A DNA stretch of 12,662 bases. It comes from an uncultured Clostridium sp. (lineage in GTDB: Bacteria > Bacillota > Clostridia > TANB77 > CAG-508). Shown piece after piece: positions 1-7,417 of this stretch. The DNA lies in assembly GCA_958422985.1 (NCBI GenBank), contig CATZPY010000030.1, positions 1 to 12,662 of the forward strand. The letters run 5' to 3'. The stretch's first letter is position 1. Each line of letters starts with the position of its first letter. The notes beneath the pieces are model-generated. The model saw only the letters and a list, made by a program, of their open reading frames with translations. It had not been told where the DNA came from and did not search any database. The position numbers and the translations under genes are program-made.

Positions 1-1
1 C

Positions 2-2125
2 GAAAGATTAGATAATATTAGTGACGAAGCTACAAATACATCAAGATCAGATACTCCAATAATATTAATAAGTTCAGATAGACGTACAAAATCAGATGAA
101 ATATTAATAAAATTATTTAGTATAGGAATATATAATGCTCTAATAGGAACAGATAGAAACATAGATGAAATTTGTAAATTAATAAAAGTCCCAAGAACAA
201 AGAAAGTATCAAAATTATATTATAAAATTGATTCAGAAGAGGTAACATACCAATCAGAAAGTGAAAACGATGTTAGCGAATCAGAAATACAAAGTATTTT
301 AGCACACTATAAAAAGATTGGTAGAGATGAACAAAAATGTGTAGATAGTTTTGATTCTATAGCTCAGCAATATACAGATGTTCAATTAAAAGTTATAGCT
401 AGTTTTTTACCTTTAAATGTAAAAGCAATATTAGAAGAAAGATCACCTAAATATCAACAAATAATGTCAATTACAGGAGGAAAAGCTAATAGTACAAGTT
501 CTGTTAAAAATAATGAGAATGATGATAATGGACTAAAAATTGGATTTATAGAAACTGCAAATAGTAATAAGAATCTTGGAAGACCAGTTATAATTCCTTC
601 AGCTGTTAATACAAATAAAGTAAAGAAAATGTCTTCTAAGACACAAAAGACATCAGGTTTAAATATACCAGAACCAATAGAGCCAATAATAGATTCGTTA
701 GATGAGGACATAGTAGAAACAGTAGAAGAAGTAAAACCAAAAAGAAGAGGAAGACCTCCTAAGAAAAAAGTAGAAGAGAATATAGTAAAGGCAGAAGAAA
801 ATGAACCAAAAAGAAGGGGAAGACCTCCTAAGAAGAAAGTAGAAGAAGAGATATCTACAGCTAATGTAATGCCAGGTTTTGACGATGATGATGATTTACA
901 AGTAAATACAATGCCAGGCTTTGATGACATTGACGACGATTTACCAGTAAATAGCATGCCAGGTTTTGATGATGATGACGATGATGTAGCAGTAAATACA
1001 ATGCCAGGTTTTGACGATGATAACGATTCTATATCAAATAGTATGCCGGGGGTTGACGATGACGACTCAGACATAATAAATACAATGCCAGGTTTTGATG
1101 ATAGCACACCAATAGATGATACCACAGCAAATAATGTAAACAATGGATACAATACTTTTAATTTAAATTCATCTAATAGTGCAAATGATTATAGTCAAAC
1201 AAAATTGACAAATACAAGAAGAACATATCCTACAGATTCTATAAATGCGTTATTAACAAGAGAAAAGAAAATAGTAACTTTTGTTGGAACAAGTAAAAAT
1301 GGAACATCATTCTTAGTAAATAATTTAGCACTTAGCTTAGCTAAGAAAGGAATAGATGTAGCAATATTAGATGCAACAAAAAATAGAAATGCATATTATA
1401 TATATACAGAAAATGAAGAAGATTTAAGACAAATTGCAGAAAGAAGTATACCAAATTTAATAAATGGAGTAGCAGCAGGTTTGAAAGTAGAAAAAAATCT
1501 TACGGTATATACAGCTTTACCAGAAGATGACATTCCAATGGAAAGATATGAAGAAATATTAGCTACTTTAGTAAGAAATCATTCATTAGTATTAATAGAT
1601 TGTGATTTCGAAACAGATTTTGGATATTTTGCAGCATCACAAGAAATATATTTAGTACAAAGTATGGATATATTAACAATACAACCACTTACAGCATTCT
1701 TTAGGGATTTACAAAGTAAAAATATCTATCAACCAGAAAATCTAAGAATTGTAATAAACAAAGAATTACCAGTAAAAACATTAACAGTAAAAAATATTAT
1801 AGGAGGACTATCTTTCTATAATGACCCATCAATGTCATTCATGAGAGAATTATTTAACAGAGAAACAGCTAAGTATTGTACAATTCCATTCGAAATAGCT
1901 ACATATTCAAAATATTTAGAAGGATTGGTAAATTGTAAAATATCTTTAAATGGATATTCAAAAGAATTTTTACAATCATTAAGAACATTAGAAAATATGG
2001 TATATCCACTAATGGAACCAACAGCAACTTCAAATAAAAATGTTAAAAGCAATAACAGTTATGAAAGAACGAGATTTTCAAACGAAATGAATGACACATT
2101 AAATCAAATGAAGAAAAATTTTTAA
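2..2125 (+). CDS. Partial CpaE/TadZ-like pseudo-ATPase with receiver-like remnant, two AT-hooks and acidic repeats
   Basis: The reading frame is open from the first bases of the window, so the gene starts upstream and 464 (ATG) is only an internal methionine; 707 residues are visible. Order of parts: residues about 15-60 look like the end of a receiver domain (PIILISSDRRTKSDE, then FSIGIYNALIG); a charged linker follows; two AT-hook cores (KRRGRPP) lie at about 247-253 and 270-276; six acidic MPGFDD repeats span about 290-375; a MinD/ParA-type domain begins near 424. The P-loop is G429-TSKN-G-T-S436, with Thr where the P-loop lysine should be, and LVLIDCD (Asp533, Asp535) resembles Walker B. 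Receiver plus MinD-like ATPase is the layout of CpaE/TadZ localisation proteins, but no pilus genes are visible. Function is inferred only from this layout. The stop is followed 23 bp later by the next gene, suggesting an operon. Confidence 0.8.
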   Translation, partial: ERLDNISDEATNTSRSDTPIILISSDRRTKSDEILIKLFSIGIYNALIGTDRNIDEICKLIKVPRTKKVSKLYYKIDSEEVTYQSESENDVSESEIQSILAHYKKIGRDEQKCVDSFDSIAQQYTDVQLKVIASFLPLNVKAILEERSPKYQQIMSITGGKANSTSSVKNNENDDNGLKIGFIETANSNKNLGRPVIIPSAVNTNKVKKMSSKTQKTSGLNIPEPIEPIIDSLDEDIVETVEEVKPKRRGRPPKKKVEENIVKAEENEPKRRGRPPKKKVEEEISTANVMPGFDDDDDLQVNTMPGFDDIDDDLPVNSMPGFDDDDDDVAVNTMPGFDDDNDSISNSMPGVDDDDSDIINTMPGFDDSTPIDDTTANNVNNGYNTFNLNSSNSANDYSQTKLTNTRRTYPTDSINALLTREKKIVTFVGTSKNGTSFLVNNLALSLAKKGIDVAILDATKNRNAYYIYTENEEDLRQIAERSIPNLINGVAAGLKVEKNLTVYTALPEDDIPMERYEEILATLVRNHSLVLIDCDFETDFGYFAASQEIYLVQSMDILTIQPLTAFFRDLQSKNIYQPENLRIVINKELPVKTLTVKNIIGGLSFYNDPSMSFMRELFNRETAKYCTIPFEIATYSKYLEGLVNCKISLNGYSKEFLQSLRTLENMVYPLMEPTATSNKNVKSNNSYERTRFSNEMNDTLNQMKKNF
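734..838 (+). repeat. Two AT-hook DNA-binding motifs encoded in tandem
   Basis: Two nearly identical coding blocks, one at 734-769 and one at 806-838, each encode PKRRGRPPKKK followed by VEE. The cores start 69 bp (23 residues) apart. The central RGRP with flanking basic residues is the classical AT-hook, which binds the minor groove of AT-rich DNA. The motif is directly visible; DNA binding by this protein is inferred. Confidence 0.8.
863..1125 (+). repeat. Six acidic MPGFDD tandem repeats within the coding region
   Basis: Repeat units of 14-15 residues begin at ATG codons 869, 911, 956, 1001, 1043 and 1085, a spacing of 42, 45, 45, 42 and 42 bp. Each unit has the form N-[TSV]-M-P-G-[FV]-D-D followed by an Asp-rich stretch and a short hydrophobic tail. 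Unit five has Val for Phe, and unit six loses the Asp run. The conserved MPGF element with variable acid runs looks like repeated short linear motifs on a disordered acidic linker. No known family is recognised. Confidence 0.85.
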
Positions 2126-2148
2126 AATAATATAGGGGTGAAAAAGTT

Positions 2149-3270
2149 TTGACAGTAGCAATATTAGTAACTATAGTTATATTGGTTTGCATAATAATAG
2201 CATTAATGATATATAATATTTCTATTCACAAAAAGATAGCCAAATTTAGCAATATAAGTGAAAAAATAAATGGGTTAAATGTATTACAAAACTTTATGGA
2301 TACAATAGGTGAATATTCAAGTGTAGAAGAAAAAATACAAAAAATAAATGAAATTATTTTAAACAAATATAGCATATTAAAATATTCAACAATAGTAGTA
2401 TTTAATGGTGCAGAATATGATTTAAAAGCTTCAAATGTGGATGAAAAACATTGGCAAACTTTAACCGAATTAGGTGATGAAGAAATATTTAAAGATAGTA
2501 TTGCAACAGCAACACCAAAATATATAACTGTAGAAAAAGAATCAGAAAAGTTACCATATCAAAAAATGGAATTTGGACGAGCAAAATCTGCAATGTTCTT
2601 TCCTTTATATATAGATAATGTTTATATTGGTTATTGGTTAATAGAAAGTAGCGAAATACATGCTTTTGATTCAATAGACACAGCAATAATAGAAGTAATT
2701 AGAGATAATATAGTAACTATACTAAAAACGGTTCAATACCAAAATACAGTAGAAAATACAGTAAGACAAGATTTATTTACAGGATTAAATTCTGCTGAAT
2801 ACTTATATGGCTTAGGTAAAAAAGAAATAGATAAATATACAATTTCAACAGTATGTATGTTTAGAATTACTAATATAGAAGAAATAAATGAAAAAATAAG
2901 TAGACACTTAGGAAATAAAGTAATTACAGAAGTAAGTAAGTTTTTCGAAAGCAATATATCTAAAGAATATCTATTTGTAAGATATATGGGGCCTAAATTT
3001 GTAATAGTATTTTCAGGAGTTCAATCTGAAGATGTTGCTAATTTTTTAGAAGACATAAAGGCTCAAATAGAAGAAATGCAAATACATCCGGATTTAGATG
3101 ACAAAGCAATAGCTAATGTAAAAAATAAAGAAGAAATATATGTTAGCCCAAGACTAAATTTTGTACTAACATCATATTATAAAGGAACATCTATGGATGG
3201 ATTAACTAAAAAATTAGAAGAATATATAGATAATGCAAATAAAAATGAAAGTGATATAAATTATATTTAA
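2149..3270 (+). CDS. Membrane-anchored GAF protein with degenerate GGDEF domain
   Basis: 373 residues, starting at TTG 2149 behind AGGGGTG at 2131-2137. Residues 4-24 form one hydrophobic membrane helix followed by basic residues, so the body is probably cytoplasmic. Residues about 45-195 look like a GAF-type sensory domain. From R206-QDLFTGL-213 the protein resembles a GGDEF domain (usual opening R-D-x-L-T-G-L), but the signature position reads RYMGPKF (278-284) in place of RYGGDEF. The usual DxDxFK metal site reads FRITNI (238-243), so both metal-binding and catalytic residues appear lost. The protein is therefore unlikely to make c-di-GMP; it may bind a nucleotide or act as a scaffold. It is probably co-transcribed with the upstream ATPase-like gene and with ireB, which starts 15 bp after its stop. 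Confidence 0.75.
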   Translation: MTVAILVTIVILVCIIIALMIYNISIHKKIAKFSNISEKINGLNVLQNFMDTIGEYSSVEEKIQKINEIILNKYSILKYSTIVVFNGAEYDLKASNVDEKHWQTLTELGDEEIFKDSIATATPKYITVEKESEKLPYQKMEFGRAKSAMFFPLYIDNVYIGYWLIESSEIHAFDSIDTAIIEVIRDNIVTILKTVQYQNTVENTVRQDLFTGLNSAEYLYGLGKKEIDKYTISTVCMFRITNIEEINEKISRHLGNKVITEVSKFFESNISKEYLFVRYMGPKFVIVFSGVQSEDVANFLEDIKAQIEEMQIHPDLDDKAIANVKNKEEIYVSPRLNFVLTSYYKGTSMDGLTKKLEEYIDNANKNESDINYI

Positions 3271-3285
3271 AAGGAGGAAAGAAGT

Positions 3286-3546
3286 ATGGCAAATTTTGAT
3301 AAAACAATGAGTTTTAAAGTAGAAAGAGATGCAAATATTAAAGTAAAGGAAATCTTAAAAGAGGTTTATGATGCTTTAGTAGAAAAAGGATATAATCCAA
3401 TAAACCAAATTGTAGGATATATACTATCTGGAGATCCAACTTATATTACAAGTTATAATGATGCAAGAAATAAAATAAGATTAATAGAACGTGACGAGCT
3501 ATTAGAAAAAATGGTTAAAAATTATATAGGGCTAGAAGAAGAGTAA
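3286..3546 (+). CDS. ireB: IreB family regulatory phosphoprotein (UPF0297/DUF965)
   Basis: 86 residues, full length for the family. The central block EKGYNPINQIVGYILSGDP, then SYNDARNKIR and ERDE, is the hallmark of UPF0297. In Enterococcus faecalis IreB is a substrate of the membrane Ser/Thr kinase IreK and affects cephalosporin resistance; phosphorylation is at N-terminal threonines. Here Thr7 (FDKTMSF) is in the corresponding place, while position 4 is Phe. The start ATG follows a strong AAGGAGG at 3270-3276. The gene ends one base before ruvX, the conserved Firmicutes order ireB-ruvX-yrzB. Regulation by a Ser/Thr kinase here is inferred from the family. Confidence 0.93.
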   Translation: MANFDKTMSFKVERDANIKVKEILKEVYDALVEKGYNPINQIVGYILSGDPTYITSYNDARNKIRLIERDELLEKMVKNYIGLEEE

Positions 3547-3547
3547 T

Positions 3548-3970
3548 ATGAGAATATTAGGAATAGATTATGGCGATGTAAGAACAGGTATTGCTATAAC
3601 AGATGCATTAGGCATTACAGCACAAGGATTAAAAACTATAAATAATCAAAATAGTGATAAAATTTTACTTAAAGAAATTGAAGAAATAGTAAATGAATAT
3701 AATGTAGAAAAAATAGTAATAGGTATGCCATTAAATTTAAAAGGTGAAAAAACTGTACGTGCTGAAAAAACAGAAAAATTTATTCATAAATTAAAATGTA
3801 AATTTGGAAAAATGCCTGTAGAAAAAATAGATGAAAGATTAACAACAGTTCAAGCACACAAAACTATGAATTTTTTAGATGTAAATAAGAAAAATAAAAG
3901 AAATATTGTAGATACTATAGCTGCTGTATACATTTTAGAAACATATATGCGAAAAGAAGAGAAAAAATAG
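3548..3970 (+). CDS. ruvX: RuvX/YqgF putative Holliday junction resolvase
   Basis: 140 residues, typical length for the YqgF/RuvX family with an RNase H-like fold. The N-terminal strand MRILGIDYGDVRTGIA carries the first acidic residue (Asp7), IDERLTT carries Glu96, and VDTIAAVYILETY carries Asp122; these three form the expected metal-binding active site. IGMPLNLKGE (58-67) matches the conserved VGLPxNxxG segment. The family is annotated as a Holliday junction resolvase and in some bacteria is linked to 16S rRNA 5' maturation; which applies here cannot be told. It begins one base after the ireB stop, so translation is probably coupled. Confidence 0.93.
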   Translation: MRILGIDYGDVRTGIAITDALGITAQGLKTINNQNSDKILLKEIEEIVNEYNVEKIVIGMPLNLKGEKTVRAEKTEKFIHKLKCKFGKMPVEKIDERLTTVQAHKTMNFLDVNKKNKRNIVDTIAAVYILETYMRKEEKK

Positions 3971-3999
3971 TTGCAAAAAATATAAAAATAGTATATGAT
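3971..3999 (+). promoter_or_regulatory. Possible sigma-A-type promoter before the DUF1292 gene
   Basis: TTGCAA at 3971-3976 (4 of 6 consensus) is separated by 17 bases from TATGAT at 3994-3999 (5 of 6). It lies in the 77-bp gap after ruvX. In such AT-rich sequence chance matches are frequent, so this is tentative. Confidence 0.35.
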
Positions 4000-4047
4000 A
4001 ATAAAAATTGAAAATAATAATAATTAAGATATCGAAAGGAGAATAAT

Positions 4048-4362
4048 ATGAGTGAAGATATCAATACACCACACAATGGTGAAGAATTAGACAACATAAT
4101 AATTTTAAATGATGAAAATGGAAATGAAGTAAAATTTGAATTTTTAGATTTAATGGAATATGAAGGAGAAGAATATATAATATTACTACCAACAGAAGAA
4201 AGCGAAGATAATGATGAAGTTGTTATCTTAAAAGTTGAAGATGTAGAAGATGATCCAGACATGGAAACTTATGTTAGTGTAGACGATGAAGATACTTTAA
4301 ATGCAGTATTCGAAATGTTTAAGGAAAAATTTAAAGATGAATTTAATTTTATAGATGAATAA
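4048..4362 (+). CDS. DUF1292 (YrzB-like) acidic protein
   Basis: 104 residues, very acidic. The block DENGNEVKFEFLDLMEYEGEEYIILLP followed by an acidic gap, EVVILKVE and a C-terminal TYVSVDDEDTLNAVFEMFKEKF is characteristic of DUF1292, the family of Bacillus subtilis YrzB, which normally follows ireB and ruvX. Family function is unknown. The start has a good ribosome binding site (GAAAGGAG at 4034-4041). The gap from ruvX is 77 bp and holds a possible promoter. The gene is followed within about 10 bp by the T-box leader of valS. Confidence 0.85.
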   Translation: MSEDINTPHNGEELDNIIILNDENGNEVKFEFLDLMEYEGEEYIILLPTEESEDNDEVVILKVEDVEDDPDMETYVSVDDEDTLNAVFEMFKEKFKDEFNFIDE

Positions 4363-4372
4363 TAAATACATT

Positions 4373-4595
4373 AAAAAAGAGGAGTAATTATATTTTTTAT
4401 ATTTAGAGAATAAAGGTTATTAGCTGAAAGCCTTTTATATAATATATAATGAAGGTAGCTTTTTTGTAGATATGGTGAAATAATAGTAGCTGTATTCGGG
4501 TTGGCTCCGTTAAAAGCTATAATGAGTATTATAAAATATTAAGGTGGTACCGTAAGAGTAATCTTGCCCTTAAAAGGCAAGCTTACTCTTTTTCT
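4373..4595 (+). promoter_or_regulatory. T-box riboswitch (tRNA-Val specific) controlling valS
   Basis: The leader has the ordered parts of a T-box. Stem I is closed by an A-rich strand (about 4373-4381) pairing with the T-run at 4460-4465, with AGTA at 4383-4386. The apical part has GCTGAAAGCC (4423-4432). On the 3' side of the specifier loop is GTA at 4455-4457, a valine codon followed by a purine. A stem III-like element (CGGG...CCGTTA) lies at 4497-4512. The T-box core AAGGTGGTACCG is at 4541-4552. Its bulge TGGT (4545-4548) would pair with ACCA at the end of an uncharged tRNA whose discriminator is A. AAGG (4541-4544) can pair with CCTT (4569-4572 region), competing with the terminator. 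Uncharged tRNA-Val should allow readthrough into valS. Structure was drawn by eye. Confidence 0.9.
4554..4595 (+). terminator. T-box intrinsic terminator upstream of valS
   Basis: AAGAGTAA (4554-4561) pairs with TTACTCTT (4583-4590) and CTTGCC (4563-4568) with GGCAAG (4576-4581), with one T/C mismatch between. The loop is seven bases. A T-run at 4589-4593 follows. The CCCTT in the 5' arm and loop is shared with the antiterminator, the expected switch geometry. Confidence 0.88.
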
Positions 4596-4666
4596 ATTGT
4601 TGTAGGAAATTACTCTTAACAGGAAAATTTACTAATATCTAGATTTTATAAAAAGGAGGAGTTTTT

Positions 4667-7354
4667 ATGAATTATAATCATAAACTAAATGATAAGTATA
4701 ACCCAAAGGATTTTGAAGAAAAAATTTATAAAGAAACGGAAGAAAAAGGTTATTTTAAAGCTAATATGAATAAAGAAAAAGAATCTTATTGTATAATGAT
4801 GCCACCACCAAATGTGACGGGCAAATTACATATGGGACATGCATTAGATGGAACAATACAAGATATTTTAATTCGTTTTAAAAGAATGCAAGGTTATAAT
4901 ACTTTGTGGCTTCCAGGTTCAGATCATGCTTCTATTGCAACAGAGATGAAAGTTGTAGAAAAATTAAAAAAAGAAGGAAAAACAAAACATCAAATAGGGA
5001 GAGAAGAATTTTTAAAAGAAACATGGGATTGGACGCATTTATATGGTGGAACTATACAAGAACAACAAAAAAAATTAGGATGTTCTTGTGACTGGGAAAA
5101 ACGTAGGTTCACACTAGATGAAGGTCTTTCAGAAGCAGTAAAAGAGCAATTTGTACGTTTATATGAAAAGGGATTAATCTACAGAGGAAAGAGAATGGTT
5201 AACTGGTGCCCAAACTGTAATACTACTATTTCAGATGTAGAAGTTGAATATCGTGAAGAAAACACACATTTATGGCATATTAAGTATAAGGTAAAAGATG
5301 AAGATAAATATATAATCGTTGCAACAACAAGACCAGAAACAATGTTAGGCGATACAGCTGTTGCAGTACACCCAGATGATGCAAGATATAAAGATTTAGT
5401 TGGGAAGAAATGTATACTTCCAATTATGAACAAAGAAATTCCAATTATAGCAGATAGATTTGTAGAAACAGAATTTGGAACAGGCGCTGTTAAAATAACA
5501 CCAGCACATGACATGAATGACTATCAAGCTGGATTAAGACATAATTTAGAAATAATAGAAGTATTCGACGACGATTTTAAAATGGGTAATTTGGTTCCGG
5601 AATATGAAGGAATGAACTTATTAGAAGCAAGAGAAAAGATTGTAGAAAAACTAAAAGAACTAGGTGCTATTGTAAAAATTGAGGATTTAACACATAATGT
5701 AGGAAAATGTGAAAGATGTAAGACAACAATTGAACCTAAAATTTCAGATCAATGGTTTGTAAAAATGGAAGAACTTGCAAAACCAGCTATTAAAGCGATT
5801 GAAGATGAAGAAATCAAATTTGTACCAAAAAAATATGAAAAGATGTATTTTAATTGGATGAACAATATACAAGATTGGTGTATATCTAGACAATTATGGT
5901 GGGGGCATAGAATTCCAGCCTACTACTGTGATGATTGTGGACATATAACAGTATCACGTGAAAATGTAAATGAATGTGAAAAATGTAATTCAAAAAATAT
6001 AAGACAAGATGAAGATACACTAGATACATGGTTTAGCTCAGCATTATGGCCATTTTCTACTTTAGGTTGGCCAAACACAAAAAGTGAAGATTATAAAACA
6101 TTTTTCCCAACTAATGTATTGGTTACAGCATATGATATTATAACATTCTGGGTTTCAAGAATGATTGTATCTAGCTTAGAACTTACAAAAGAAAATCCAT
6201 TTAAAGATGTTTTAATACATGGAATCGTAAGAGATAGCCAAGGAAGAAAAATGTCTAAAACATTAGGAAATGGAGTAGACCCATTAGAAATTATAGAAAA
6301 ATATGGAGCAGATAGTTTAAGATTCTCTGTACTTTCTGGTACAACTATGGGAAATGACATAAGATATATGCCAGAAAAATTAGATCAAGCTTCAAACTTT
6401 GCAAATAAAATTTGGAATGCAGCTAAATTTATAACTAATTCTTTAGAAGATGACGACAAAATAATCGAATTTTATAATAAAGTATATAATTCAAATAAAA
6501 AGGAATTTAATAGCGAATATCTAAAGATAGAAGATAAATGGATTTTATCTAAACTAAATACATTAATAAAAGATGTTACTAAATTAATAGAAGACTATGA
6601 TTTAGGTATTGCTATTGACAAGATATATAATTTTATTTGGAATGAATTTTGCGATTGGTATATAGAAATTTGTAAAACAAGAATTTATAGTGAAAATTTA
6701 GAAGATAGAGTTCAAGTAAATTTTGTACTAGATTATGTTTTAAGAAATGCTTTAAAACTATTACATCCATTTATGCCATTTGTTACAACAGAAATATATT
6801 CAAAATTAGTACACTATGATGATATAAATTTAATGGTTTCAGCATGGCCAGAGTATAATGAATTAAATCAGTTTAAATTAGAGGAAGATACAGTAGAAAA
6901 ATTAAAGGATATAATTGTAGATATTCGTAATACTAGAGCGAATATGAATGTACACCCAAGTAAGAAAACTAAGTTGATTTTTGTAACTTATGAATATGAA
7001 GAAGCAATAAAAGAGTCTAATGAATTTTTAATAAAACTAGGATTTGCAACAGATATAGAAATTAAAAACGAAAAAAATGGAATTCCAGAAAACGCAATTG
7101 CAATATTAAAAGATGGAATAGAATTATATATTCCATTCGAAGAACTAGTTGATATTAAAGAAGAAATAAAAAGATTAGAAGTAGAAATATCAAAATTGGA
7201 ATCTGAAGTAGCAAGATGTAATAAAATGCTTTCTAATCCTGGATTTATAAATAAAGCTCCAGAAAGTAAAATTAATGAAGAGAAAGAAAAATTGGCTAAG
7301 TATGAAGAAATGCTAACTGCTTCAAAAGAAAGATTAGAAAAAATAAGAAAATAA
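4667..7354 (+). CDS. valS: Valyl-tRNA synthetase
   Basis: 895 residues, normal for a bacterial class I ValRS, which charges tRNA-Val with valine in the cytoplasm. Visible: PPPNVTGKLHMGHALD with HMGH at 55-58 (HIGH box); WCPNCNTTISDVEVEY and TTRPETMLGDTAVAVHP of the CP1 editing domain; a Cys pair CERCKTT and a CDDCGHI...CEKCNSK cluster that may bind zinc; GRKMSKTLGNGVDP with KMSKT at 528-532 (KMSKS box). The anticodon-binding region follows, and a C-terminal coiled-coil arm (from about 830) rich in Glu and Lys ends the protein. The start ATG has AAAAGGAGGAG just upstream. Expression is governed by the T-box leader, whose specifier codon is valine, which independently supports the identity. Confidence 0.98.
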   Translation: MNYNHKLNDKYNPKDFEEKIYKETEEKGYFKANMNKEKESYCIMMPPPNVTGKLHMGHALDGTIQDILIRFKRMQGYNTLWLPGSDHASIATEMKVVEKLKKEGKTKHQIGREEFLKETWDWTHLYGGTIQEQQKKLGCSCDWEKRRFTLDEGLSEAVKEQFVRLYEKGLIYRGKRMVNWCPNCNTTISDVEVEYREENTHLWHIKYKVKDEDKYIIVATTRPETMLGDTAVAVHPDDARYKDLVGKKCILPIMNKEIPIIADRFVETEFGTGAVKITPAHDMNDYQAGLRHNLEIIEVFDDDFKMGNLVPEYEGMNLLEAREKIVEKLKELGAIVKIEDLTHNVGKCERCKTTIEPKISDQWFVKMEELAKPAIKAIEDEEIKFVPKKYEKMYFNWMNNIQDWCISRQLWWGHRIPAYYCDDCGHITVSRENVNECEKCNSKNIRQDEDTLDTWFSSALWPFSTLGWPNTKSEDYKTFFPTNVLVTAYDIITFWVSRMIVSSLELTKENPFKDVLIHGIVRDSQGRKMSKTLGNGVDPLEIIEKYGADSLRFSVLSGTTMGNDIRYMPEKLDQASNFANKIWNAAKFITNSLEDDDKIIEFYNKVYNSNKKEFNSEYLKIEDKWILSKLNTLIKDVTKLIEDYDLGIAIDKIYNFIWNEFCDWYIEICKTRIYSENLEDRVQVNFVLDYVLRNALKLLHPFMPFVTTEIYSKLVHYDDINLMVSAWPEYNELNQFKLEEDTVEKLKDIIVDIRNTRANMNVHPSKKTKLIFVTYEYEEAIKESNEFLIKLGFATDIEIKNEKNGIPENAIAILKDGIELYIPFEELVDIKEEIKRLEVEISKLESEVARCNKMLSNPGFINKAPESKINEEKEKLAKYEEMLTASKERLEKIRK

Positions 7355-7368
7355 ATTGTATAAAAATG

Positions 7369-7408
7369 CCCGTAAGATGTTATTTTTTATAACTTCTTGC
7401 GGGTTTTT
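7369..7408 (+). terminator. Strong, likely bidirectional terminator between valS and the convergent gene
   Basis: A 15-bp stem with one T/T mismatch and one G-T pair joins 7369-7383 (starting CCCGTAAGA) and 7389-7403 (ending TTGCGGG), with a five-T loop. TTTTT follows at 7404-7408 for the plus strand. On the minus strand the stem is followed by the complement of TAAAAAT (7361-7367), also a T-run, so it can serve the minus-strand gene ending at 7418. Confidence 0.9.
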
Positions 7409-7417
7409 AACGTAAAT

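Noticed and set aside
454..1152. Long antisense open frame with repeated SSKPGIVF-like units
   Set aside because: It is the reverse complement of the acidic MPGFDD repeat and AT-hook region; the Asp codons read as Ser on the other strand, and there is no ribosome binding site.
4906..5514. Extra open frames on both strands within valS
   Set aside because: They overlap the conserved ValRS catalytic and editing region and encode no recognisable protein.
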